Assembly: GCA_013153655.1 (NCBI GenBank)
Contig: JAADEB010000120.1
Coordinates: 1-8,302 of the forward strand
DNA from: Chlorobiota bacterium
GTDB taxonomy: Bacteria > Bacteroidota > Bacteroidia > Flavobacteriales > Flavobacteriaceae
Length of the DNA stretch: 8,302 nt
Direction: 5' to 3'
In this document: positions 1 to 6,539 of the stretch, piece by piece
How the letters are laid out: each line of letters opens with the position of its first letter
How positions within the stretch are numbered: the stretch's first letter is position 1
Made by a program: the position numbers and the translations under genes
The notes under the pieces: model-generated
Told to the model about the DNA's origin: nothing
The model's database searches: none
Seen by the model: only the letters and a program-made list of their open reading frames with translations

Positions 1-927
1 GACAAGGTGGACGATTACATCGCCTTCATCAAAAGCGTGGACGGCTTCGACGTGAAAACATCCAAACTGGAAAAAGATATTTTCGACGCCGCCCGCGAAA
101 AATATTTCCTCAAAAACTACACCGGCGCCCGCACGGCCCTGGCCTCCTATTTGCGCCGCTTCCCCGAAGGCGCCTATCGCGTAAAAGCCCATGCCTACCT
201 GGCCGACATCTACCGCCAGACAGGCGAACCCGAAAAAGCCGAACCTCATTACCAATGGCTGGTGGATCACGGCGAAAACGAATATATGGTGGACGCCCTG
301 CGCTTCCTCATCGCGCGCAAGCTCCAAGCCAAACAATACGATCAGGCCATTCCGCTACTGGAAAAACTGGAACAACACGCCCAGACCGAAGACGATACCT
401 ACCTGGCCCAATCCAAACTCATGTATCTCTACGACTGGAAAGGCGACACGGCCAAAGCCGCCGCCTATGCCTCCAAGGTATTGCAAAACGCCAAAGCCAC
501 CGACAAGCAAAAACAAAAGGCCAAACTCATCCTGGCGCGCAAAGCCATGGCCGAAGGCGACGAGGCCACCGCCGAACGTTACTACAACGAATTGGCCGCC
601 GAAGCCACAGGCGCCACCGCCGCCGAAGCCCTTTACCACAAAGCCTTGTTCCAATACAAAAAAGGCCTGTACGACGCGTCCAATAAAACCGTCAGCCGCC
701 TGACCAAAAAATATCCGTCCTACAAGAAATGGGGCGCCAAAGCCCTCATTGTCATGGCGCGCAATATGTATGCCAAAGGCGACGTGTTCAACGCCACCTA
801 TATTTTGGAAAACATCATCAAACGCTTCCCCCAATACCCCGAAGTGGTACGGGAAGCCCGGGAACTCCTGGATAAAATCAAAGCCGAACAAAGCCAAAAG
901 AACAGCGATGTCAAAAATGAAAAGTAA
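1..927 (+). CDS. TPR-repeat (YbgF/TolA-like) protein, 3' part only
   Basis: The reading frame is open from base 1 to the TAA at 925-927, so the gene starts before the window. The GTG at 7 is just an internal Val codon. About 308 residues are visible. They form successive paired helices of tetratricopeptide type, with clear repeats near residues 25-60 (AREKYFLKNYTGARTAL), 62-95, 96-130, 135-165, 170-200, 205-235 and 240-275. The segment ends in a charged Lys/Glu tail. TPR proteins bind partner proteins. Homologues of this style in Bacteroidota are long periplasmic or envelope proteins (known of the family, from memory), but the signal peptide would lie outside the window. The next gene overlaps its 3' end, suggesting translational coupling and a joint envelope role (inference). 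The + strand is strongly C-rich, with mostly C-ending codons. The exact partner and substrate are unknown. Confidence 0.85.
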   Translation, partial: DKVDDYIAFIKSVDGFDVKTSKLEKDIFDAAREKYFLKNYTGARTALASYLRRFPEGAYRVKAHAYLADIYRQTGEPEKAEPHYQWLVDHGENEYMVDALRFLIARKLQAKQYDQAIPLLEKLEQHAQTEDDTYLAQSKLMYLYDWKGDTAKAAAYASKVLQNAKATDKQKQKAKLILARKAMAEGDEATAERYYNELAAEATGATAAEALYHKALFQYKKGLYDASNKTVSRLTKKYPSYKKWGAKALIVMARNMYAKGDVFNATYILENIIKRFPQYPEVVREARELLDKIKAEQSQKNSDVKNEK

Positions 928-2560
928 CCTGCGAAAATTTCTCCGGTCCATGAAACGAATTGCCCTCATCCTCATATTCCTGGCAGCCGCTCCCCGTATG
1001 GCCGCCCAAACCGATAGCGTACAAACCCAAAAGGTCACCGTCACCCGGTCATACGAACCCACCGTACGCGATGCCGACAAAATCAACGCCAATCCCGAAA
1101 CCGGCCAAGACGCCTCCTTCGGTAAGAAAAAGGTGGATTATCGCCTGCGCGAACTGGAAGCCGTGTCCACCTTCCAAGCCGAAAAAGGCAAACTCACCCG
1201 TCCGTCCGTGTCGCTGAGCGGTGCCACCGAAGTACCCGGCTACGCCTATCTGGCCGTGGGTTATCCCTTGCAAATGAATGCCGGTGGCGGATACGTACAC
1301 CAAACGGATAACGGCTGGAAAATATCCGGCGAAGCGGACTACGACTACAAGGCCGCCACCCGAACCCAAGGCTATGCCTTCGGCCACGACCATCGCCTCG
1401 GCCTTCACGCCCTGGCCGAAAAAGACGCCGACCTGTGGCGAACCCGCTACGGTCTGGACTACGGCCTGACGGCCTCCGCCCGCCGCGACACGCTCAATCC
1501 GCTCACCTCCGTAGCGGACCCCTTTTCCTACCACCAATTGCATCCCTACTTCAAAGGCGATTTCCACCGCACCGTGTTCCGCGACCTGAACGCCGCTTAC
1601 ACCCTCACCGCCGGTCGAGGATTGGCCGAACATGACTGGAAACTCCTTTGGAACAACGTGTTTCCCATCGGTAGTTTCAAAATTCAAACCGGCTGGGACC
1701 TCTCCGGACTGGCCGGTCGCACCGACAGCCTGTCCTACAACAACTTCCAAGCCGGCCTCATGCCCTCCCTGCGCCTGGAAAAGGAACGCCTCCTCTTCAA
1801 ACTCGGTTTTAAACTCTACTACCAAAACCGAACCGACATCAACGACCAAGTGCTCTTCTATCCCGACGTGTCGGTGGACTTCCGCATGGTGGAGGAATAC
1901 CTTACCCTTTTCCTCGGCTACCAAGGCGGCCTCCGCCAAGCCGGCTACCGAGATTGGGTGGTTGAAAATCCCTACATCCTGCCCGTCACCGACGGCCGTC
2001 CCGTGTCCACGGCCTATCATATTGCCGGCGGGTTCAAAGGCGCCGTTTCCTCGGCCATGTCCTACAACCTGGAATTGGGTGTGCGCCGCCAAAACGATTA
2101 TCCTTTCATGGTTTACCATACCGCCACCGGCCGCGCCGGATTTGTCACCGTGTACGACCGCCTGGACGACTACTATTTTCGCGTCCTGCTCTCCTACGTG
2201 AAGCCTTCCAAGTTCGAGACCAAAATCCGCTTCCTCTACGCCCAATATACACCCGCCCGTCTACATAAGCCCTACAATCTGGCCGACTACACTTTGGATT
2301 GGCTCATGCGGTTCCGCATCGGCGATTTCGGCTGGGAAAGCGTGCTGTCCTACGTGGGTCCCCGCTACGATTTGGTAGGCGGAAGCGAAATCAAAAATCC
2401 CGAATATATCGGTTCGCAACTGCGCCTTTCCTATCATATCAACAAGGACATGTACCTCTACCTCGGCGGCCGCAATCTCCTGGCCAAGCCCTACACGCCC
2501 TACACCTTTCATCCCGAACGCGGTTTGCAACTCACCCTGGGTGCCTTCTATTCCTTCTGA
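917..2560 (+). CDS. Outer-membrane beta-barrel protein (TonB-receptor-like barrel, no plug)
   Basis: From the ATG at 917 this encodes 547 aa. The N-terminus has a basic stretch, a hydrophobic core (IALILIFLAAAP) and a probable signal-peptidase site near MAAQ. Alternative starts in the same frame are 908 and 950; the last gives the most compact signal peptide (MKRIALILIF). None has a clear Shine-Dalgarno site. I chose 917 because the 11-bp overlap with the TPR gene suits coupled translation. After a short N-terminal segment (VTVTRSYEPTVRDADKIN), the rest alternates aromatic and polar residues in many strand-like segments and ends LTLGAFYSF. A terminal Phe is the usual signal for BAM insertion. 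No CarboxypepD-like or TonB plug domain is visible, and the length is well below a full TonB receptor. It resembles a Bacteroidota barrel family often annotated as TonB-dependent receptor. The transported substrate, if any, is unknown; a structural or complex-forming role with the TPR protein is equally possible. Confidence 0.8.
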   Translation: MKSNLRKFLRSMKRIALILIFLAAAPRMAAQTDSVQTQKVTVTRSYEPTVRDADKINANPETGQDASFGKKKVDYRLRELEAVSTFQAEKGKLTRPSVSLSGATEVPGYAYLAVGYPLQMNAGGGYVHQTDNGWKISGEADYDYKAATRTQGYAFGHDHRLGLHALAEKDADLWRTRYGLDYGLTASARRDTLNPLTSVADPFSYHQLHPYFKGDFHRTVFRDLNAAYTLTAGRGLAEHDWKLLWNNVFPIGSFKIQTGWDLSGLAGRTDSLSYNNFQAGLMPSLRLEKERLLFKLGFKLYYQNRTDINDQVLFYPDVSVDFRMVEEYLTLFLGYQGGLRQAGYRDWVVENPYILPVTDGRPVSTAYHIAGGFKGAVSSAMSYNLELGVRRQNDYPFMVYHTATGRAGFVTVYDRLDDYYFRVLLSYVKPSKFETKIRFLYAQYTPARLHKPYNLADYTLDWLMRFRIGDFGWESVLSYVGPRYDLVGGSEIKNPEYIGSQLRLSYHINKDMYLYLGGRNLLAKPYTPYTFHPERGLQLTLGAFYSF

Positions 2561-2585
2561 CGGCGCGTAAGGATACGGTATATGA

Positions 2586-2622
2586 GGTTCCGTAATTTTA
2601 CGGCGCCTCCGGAACCCCTTTT
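2586..2622 (+). terminator. Possible intrinsic terminator after the barrel gene
   Basis: Twenty-five bases after the stop codon, GGTTCCG (2586-2592) can pair perfectly with CGGAACC (2610-2616) across a 17-nt loop, and TTTT follows at 2619-2622. A competing perfect hairpin, CCGTAA/TTACGG (2590-2603), lies inside it. The T tract is short and separated from the stem by CC, so this is a plausible but weak terminator. Confidence 0.4.
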
Positions 2623-2684
2623 CTCCCTCGTAGGCCTGCGCTCAAAGAAAATATTTGATATTCAAACCTTTATTCTGTCATCTG

Positions 2685-2714
2685 TTCAACTTTTCAACCA
2701 TTCAACTTTTCAAC
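2685..2714 (-). repeat. GTTGAA octamer repeat, - strand
   Basis: Read on the - strand, this is four consecutive octamers: GTTGAAAA, GTTGAATG, GTTGAAAA and a final GTTGAA. On the + strand it appears as a 14-bp direct repeat, TTCAACTTTTCAAC, at 2685-2698 and 2701-2714. It is the same octamer family as the long arrays at 4796-5161, in the opposite orientation. Function unknown. Confidence 0.75.
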
Positions 2715-2740
2715 GGCATTTCCTCGAAAAGGGTTTCCTT

Positions 2741-2880
2741 CGGCGGCTCCGGGAGCCCTCCGGCATCGGACAAAGTCCTCGCCGGGGTCTCCCTTCGCAC
2801 CGGGGGAGCCGGACGGCGGGGCCGCCCGTCTCCCCCGGCGGCCGGCAAGCCCCTGTCGGGTCTTCCGTCCGTTGGGGGGG
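2741..2880. other. GC-rich island with consecutive hairpins
   Basis: By direct count 110 of these 140 bases are G or C, in a spacer that is otherwise AT-rich. Three stem-loops follow one another: GGCTCC/GGAGCC (2745-2757, one-base centre), CCGGC/GCCGG enclosing GGAC-AAA-GTCC (2760-2785), and CCGGGGGAG/CTCCCCCGG (2800-2808 with 2830-2838), the last enclosing a further GC-rich stem. A run of seven Gs ends the block at 2874-2880. Open frames cross it, but they give low-complexity Gly/Pro/Arg peptides with no sensible start, so I do not call a gene. It could be a structured RNA, a REP-like repeat or a convergent-transcription terminator. I do not recognise the family. Confidence 0.6.
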
Positions 2881-3310
2881 TGAAGAGGCCGATAATTTGT
2901 CACATTGAGCTGAAACCTATCATAAAAAGAATACAAAAAAGGACATAATGGACAATACAGAGACAAAAAAGAATAATAACCGAAATGCATCGTCATGAGA
3001 ACAAGGACATTGGCCCGGCAAAAATGTATGGAGGCTCCCGGCTATAAAAAACGAAAGTAAACATCTTTTTTTCTTTGTGCGATACGGGAAACCAGAGCAA
3101 GGCATTGACAACTCAAAGAAAGTTTCAAAAAAACATAAGTAATAGTATTTATTAAGAAGCTAATTCAAAAGAATTTTTAACCGGTTGTTAGGGAAGAAAA
3201 ATAGTTATTATCTGGATAAAAAACCGAGTCGTAGGAAACCTTTATACCAAACAATCGAACTTTCGTCCCTTCATATTTCAGGTTATTTACCGGAACTTCA
3301 TACCATAAAC
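2881..3310. other. AT-rich convergent spacer, no convincing gene
   Basis: This separates the GC-rich island from the end of the tryptophanase gene. I see no RNA gene and no clear terminator for tnaA. Two features are too weak to call. One is a pair of micro-ORFs on the + strand (2948-2998, 16 aa; 2995-3060, 21 aa) that overlap by ATGA. The other is a stop-free but start-less - strand stretch (3177-3311) whose translation looks protein-like. A palindrome, AACCGGTT, lies at 3179-3186. Confidence 0.6.
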
Positions 3311-4696
3311 CTAAATTTTCTCCAATTCCACAGTAAAATGTCGCAAAATGGGCGGTTCGTAGGTTATGCGATAGCCTGTTTTGGCTTCATGGCGTGTGTC
3401 ATAGATTTTTTTCAAAACTTCGGCCACGTAATTCATATGATTGTCGGTGTAAACACGGCGAGGTACGGCCAAACGTACCAATTCCAATTTGGGATAACGG
3501 TTTTCGCGGGTTACGGGATCCCGGTCGGCCATGATGGTACCGATTTCCACACCACGTATACCTCCTACAACATATAATTCCACCGCAAGCGCTTGTGCTC
3601 GGAATTGCTCTCTCGGAATAGTAGGTACAAAACGATTGGCATCCAAATAAATAGCATGTCCGCCGATGGGTTGCTGTACCGGCACATCCAATTCCATCAA
3701 ACGCCTACCCAAATAATGCACCTGTTCGACACGGCTTTCCAAATAATCAAATTCGGTGGCTTCGTCCAACCCCACCGCCAAAGCACCCATATCACGGCCC
3801 GCCATACCTCCATAGGTAATAAATCCTTCGAACAAAATAGAATATACAATGGCTCTGCGATAGGTCTCCAAATCCCGGAGTGCAATAAAACCGCCGATAT
3901 TAACCAAACCGTCCTTTTTGGCACTCATGAGCATACCGTCGCCATAAGAAAACATTTCGCGAACAATTTCTTTAATGGTCTTGTCCTTATATGCTCTTTC
4001 CCTTTTTTTAATAAAATAAGCGTTTTCGGCAAAGCGTGCGGCATCGAAATATAACGGTATTCCGTATTTTTTACATAGTTGCGATACCTCACGAATATTT
4101 TCCATACTTACGGGCTGGCCTCCCGCCGTATTGCAGGTAACGGTGAGGATAACAAAAGGAATTTTTTCCCGGGGATTTTCTTTGAAAACTTTTTCAAGTT
4201 TGTTTAAATCCACATTTCCCTTGAAAGGATGATAATGTCCGGTATCATAAGCTTCATCGATGGTGCAATCCACAGGAATACCTTTGCGAAATTCGATATG
4301 GGCTTTGGTGGTATCGAAATGCATATTTCCGGGAATCAAATCGCCTTCTTTTACCAAGGCCGAAAAAAGTACGTTCTCGGCTCCACGACCTTGATGAGTA
4401 GGAATCAAATAAGGATAACCCGTAATACGTTCCACGGTGTCGCGAAGCAAATCATAAGAACGGGAACCGGCATAGGATTCATCGCCCCGCATCATTTCGG
4501 CCCATTGTTCGTCACTCATGGCCCCGGTACCGCTATCCGTTAGTAAGTCAATAAAAATTTGACGGCTTTTGAGTTTAAACAAATTATATTTTGCATCCCG
4601 GATCCAACGTTCCCGCTCCTCCCGCGTACTGCGATAAATCTTTTCAACCGTTTTGATTTTATAAGGTTCGGCATAGGGCAGTTCCATAGACAGCAT
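3311..4696 (-). CDS. tnaA: Tryptophanase (tryptophan indole-lyase), PLP-dependent
   Basis: The 461-aa protein matches the tryptophanase/tyrosine phenol-lyase family along its full length. It would cleave L-tryptophan to indole, pyruvate and ammonia in the cytoplasm. Visible landmarks are IDLLTDSGTGAMS (about 48-61), GDESYAGSRSY (71-81), PTHQGRGAEN (99-108), AGGQPVS (191-197), FDAARFAENAYF (217-228) and MSAKKD (257-262), with Lys261 the expected PLP Schiff-base lysine. Three sites that separate the two enzymes all favour tryptophanase: Asp128 in HFDTT (E. coli Asp133), Ile385 in GVEIG where tyrosine phenol-lyase has its phenol-binding Arg, and His453 in LRHFT (E. coli His463; Phe in tyrosine phenol-lyase). 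The outer ATG at 4696 is given; the ATG at 4687 (MELPYAEPYKIK) fits the usual N-terminus better. There is no tnaB permease or tnaC-like leader nearby. Its base composition is less GC-rich than the + strand genes. Confidence 0.93.
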   Translation of the reverse strand: MLSMELPYAEPYKIKTVEKIYRSTREERERWIRDAKYNLFKLKSRQIFIDLLTDSGTGAMSDEQWAEMMRGDESYAGSRSYDLLRDTVERITGYPYLIPTHQGRGAENVLFSALVKEGDLIPGNMHFDTTKAHIEFRKGIPVDCTIDEAYDTGHYHPFKGNVDLNKLEKVFKENPREKIPFVILTVTCNTAGGQPVSMENIREVSQLCKKYGIPLYFDAARFAENAYFIKKRERAYKDKTIKEIVREMFSYGDGMLMSAKKDGLVNIGGFIALRDLETYRRAIVYSILFEGFITYGGMAGRDMGALAVGLDEATEFDYLESRVEQVHYLGRRLMELDVPVQQPIGGHAIYLDANRFVPTIPREQFRAQALAVELYVVGGIRGVEIGTIMADRDPVTRENRYPKLELVRLAVPRRVYTDNHMNYVAEVLKKIYDTRHEAKTGYRITYEPPILRHFTVELEKI

Positions 4697-4795
4697 TTTG
4701 CATGTAAAATACGAAATTTTATTAAATCATAAGCTTAATTATAACATATGACTGTAATGGAGGAAATTCGTCAAATTAATAAACCGGGAAATTTT
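4697..4795. other. Upstream region of tnaA
   Basis: This AT-rich stretch should contain the tnaA promoter and leader. The nearest match to the Bacteroidota -7 element TAnnTTTG on the - strand is TTAATTTG (4779-4772), with one mismatch and no clear -33 partner. I see no leader peptide or attenuator hairpin. No strong Shine-Dalgarno site precedes either candidate start. Confidence 0.3.
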
Positions 4796-4875
4796 GTTGA
4801 AGAGTTGAATAGATTGATTTGCAATTTGTTAAATCGTGAAATCGTTAAATCGTTGAACCGTTAAACCGTTGAATC
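4796..4875 (+). repeat. Octamer array GTTRAAYC, first block
   Basis: Ten consecutive octamers run in strict 8-base phase from 4796: GTTGAAGA, GTTGAATA, GATTGATT, TGCAATTT, GTTAAATC, GTGAAATC, GTTAAATC, GTTGAACC, GTTAAACC and GTTGAATC, followed by GG. The first two match the motif well and the next two have decayed. The last six are the head of the first 143-bp unit. Equivalent six-octamer blocks recur at 4971-5018 and 5114-5161. Confidence 0.85.
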
Positions 4876-5251
4876 GGCAAAAACTTTAACTTTAACATTA
4901 ACTTTAACTAAATCAAATAGTTACTCTTGTCATTCCGAAGGAGTTTACGACTGAGGAATCTCCTATTTCTGTTGAATCGTGAAATCGTTAAATCGTTGAA
5001 CCGTTGAACCGTTGAATCGGTAAAAACTTTAACTTTAACCTTAACCTTAACTAAATCAAATAGTTAGCTATGTCATTCCGAAGGAGTTTACGACTGAGGA
5101 ATCTCCTATTTCTGTTGAATCGTGAAATCGGTAAATCGTTAAACCGTTAAACCGTTGAATCGGAAAAACTTTAACTTTAACATTAACCTTAACTAAATCA
5201 AATAGTTAGCTATGTCATTCCGAAGGAGTTTACGACTGAGGAATCTCCTAT
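4828..5251 (+). repeat. Three tandem copies of a 143-bp composite repeat
   Basis: Units start at 4828, 4971 and 5114. The first two are exactly 143 bp; the third is 1 bp shorter up to the shared TCCTAT and ends at 5251. Each unit has three parts in the same order. First come six GTTRAAYC octamers ending in GG. Then come four hexamers of CTTTAA/CCTTAA/CATTAA type followed by CTAAATCAAATAGTTA. Last is a 39-nt core, from TGTCATTCCG to AATCTCCTAT, that is identical in all three copies (4928-4966, 5071-5109, 5213-5251). The core contains ATTCC/GGAAT inverted arms. Octamers and hexamers vary between copies while the core does not. No open frame spans the array convincingly. Similar TCATTCCG...GGAATCTC intergenic repeats occur in other Bacteroidota, from memory. 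Confidence 0.92.
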
Positions 5252-5311
5252 CACTCACTCACTATCACACTAACTCACTCAAAACAATTATTCACTCTTT
5301 CATTTTTTCAT
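5247..5311 (-). repeat. Second octamer array, RTGA type, - strand
   Basis: On the - strand, 5311-5288 reads ATGAAAAA, ATGAAAGA, GTGAATAA, and 5278-5247 reads GTGAGTTA, GTGTGATA, GTGAGTGA, GTGATAGG, all in 8-base phase within each block. Nine bases separate the blocks. It lies between the last 143-bp unit, which it overlaps by five bases, and the end of the sigma-54 regulator gene. The remaining spacer, 5312-5358, is pyrimidine-rich on the + strand and shows no terminator that I can support. Confidence 0.6.
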
Positions 5312-5358
5312 AAAAACATTCTCCCGTTTCCTCCTCTCATTTACCGGATTTGGAGTTT

Positions 5359-6519
5359 TTATTCTTTTCCGGAAAAGGTTTTGACATCGTCTGCGGTAAT
5401 TTCGTCGCCACCGAGAATCATCAGGCGTTCCACGATGTTGCGCAATTCGCGGATATTGCCCGACCAGGTATAGGATTGTAATTTGCGAATGGCATCCTTG
5501 GTAAAACGCTTGGGTTTCATGTTTTGTTCCTCGGCGATTTGCTTAACGAAATGCTCCACCAAAAGGGGAATATCTTCCTTGCGTTCGTCGAGGGAAGGAA
5601 CTTTGATTTCGATAACGGCCAAGCGGTGATAAAGGTCTTCGCGAAAACGTCCTTCACTGATTTCTTTTTTCAAGTCCTTGTTGGTGGCCGCAATCACACG
5701 AACATCCACTTTAATGTCTTTGTCGCTACCGACGCGCGAAATTTTGCTTTCCTGCAAGGCGCGCAACACCTTGGCTTGGGCCGCCAGGCTGAGGTCCCCC
5801 ACTTCGTCGAGGAAGAGGGTGCCGCCATGGGCTTGTTCGAATTTCCCTTTTTTGTCCTTATGAGCGCCGGTGAAGGAGCCTTTCATGTGGCCGAACAATT
5901 CGCTTTCGATCAGTTCCGAAGGAATGGCCGCACAGTTGACTTCCACCATGGGGCCTTTGGCACGTTTGCTTTTTTCGTGCAATTGATGGGCCACCAATTC
6001 CTTACCCGTTCCGTTGGGTCCGGTAATGAGTACGCGCGCATCGGTGGGTGCCACCTTATCGATCATTTCGCGAATGCTGCGCAGGGCCTCCGACTCGCCT
6101 ATCATGGTGTATTTTTTGCTCACCTTTTTCTTCAATTTCACGTTTTCCTTCACCAGATTACCCATGGTTTGGGCGTTGCGCAAGGTGGTGAGCAAGCGGT
6201 TCAGGTCCGGCGGTTTTTGAATATAATCGTAAGCGCCTTTGCGCATGCTTTCCACGGCGGTTTCCAAATCACCGTGACCGGAAATCATCACAAAAGGCAA
6301 TTGAGGATTGATTTTTTTGGCTTCTTCCAACACTTCCAAGCCGTCCTTGCGTGGCATCTTGATATCGCAAAGCACCACGTCGTAGTCCGAAGATTTGATT
6401 TTTTTTAGGCCTTCCACCCCGTCGGAGGCCACATCCACATCGTATTTTTCTCGCGTCAATATGTTACGAAGCACCCGTTGAATGGCTTCTTCGTCTTCGA
6501 TAATCAGGATTTTGGGCAT
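5359..6519 (-). CDS. Sigma-54-dependent response regulator (REC + AAA+), no HTH domain
   Basis: The 386-aa protein has an N-terminal receiver domain (about 1-118) with acidic residues Glu8-Asp9-Glu10, phospho-acceptor Asp52 (CDIKMP), Ser80 and Lys102. A linker precedes a sigma-54 interaction AAA+ domain (about 137-370). That domain shows Walker A GPNGTGKE (167-174), the RpoN-contacting loop as GSFTGA (214-219) instead of the usual GAFTGA, Walker B LFLDEVGDL (235-243), RFREDLYHRL (291-300) and sensor II WSGNIRELRN (352-361). It stops 25 residues later, with no Fis-type helix-turn-helix; NtrC relatives have about 450-470 aa. The DNA beyond the stop is non-coding repeat, so this is not a frameshift. 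It should activate RpoN-dependent promoters when phosphorylated, without its own sequence-specific DNA binding (inference). I recall close Bacteroidota homologues of the same length, so this is probably the native form. The start lies 20 nt after the dnaJ stop, which suggests co-transcription. No sensor kinase gene is adjacent. Confidence 0.92.
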   Translation of the reverse strand: MPKILIIEDEEAIQRVLRNILTREKYDVDVASDGVEGLKKIKSSDYDVVLCDIKMPRKDGLEVLEEAKKINPQLPFVMISGHGDLETAVESMRKGAYDYIQKPPDLNRLLTTLRNAQTMGNLVKENVKLKKKVSKKYTMIGESEALRSIREMIDKVAPTDARVLITGPNGTGKELVAHQLHEKSKRAKGPMVEVNCAAIPSELIESELFGHMKGSFTGAHKDKKGKFEQAHGGTLFLDEVGDLSLAAQAKVLRALQESKISRVGSDKDIKVDVRVIAATNKDLKKEISEGRFREDLYHRLAVIEIKVPSLDERKEDIPLLVEHFVKQIAEEQNMKPKRFTKDAIRKLQSYTWSGNIRELRNIVERLMILGGDEITADDVKTFSGKE

Positions 6520-6539
6520 AGATTAAATTTTGTTCGAAA

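Noticed and set aside
1049..2245. 398-aa open frame on the - strand opposite the barrel gene
   Set aside because: It is a Gly/Val-rich shadow produced by the C-rich, strongly skewed codon use of the + strand gene, and it shows no domain or signal sequence.
2582..2948. Small + strand proteins across the GC-rich island
   Set aside because: The translations are Gly/Pro/Arg-rich, begin in the terminator region or the octamer repeat, and lack a ribosome-binding site. The hairpins explain the composition better.
3311..4696. Tyrosine phenol-lyase instead of tryptophanase
   Set aside because: The phenol-binding Arg is Ile385, and Asp128 and His453 match tryptophanase at the other two diagnostic sites.
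4828..5251. CRISPR array
   Set aside because: There are only three units, they are 143 bp long, and each is repeated along its whole length with no unique spacers. No cas genes are present.
5312..5358. Missing HTH domain of the regulator encoded downstream after a frameshift
   Set aside because: I found no Fis-like helix-turn-helix in any - strand frame after the stop; the sequence is spacer and repeats.
5364..5377. Perfect 14-bp palindrome CTTTTCCGGAAAAG as a terminator
   Set aside because: It lies inside the last codons of the regulator gene (FSGK), has no loop, and is not followed by a T tract on the - strand.
5524..6408. 294-aa open frame on the + strand opposite the sigma-54 regulator
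   Set aside because: It is a Phe/His-rich shadow of a clear AAA+ response regulator gene.
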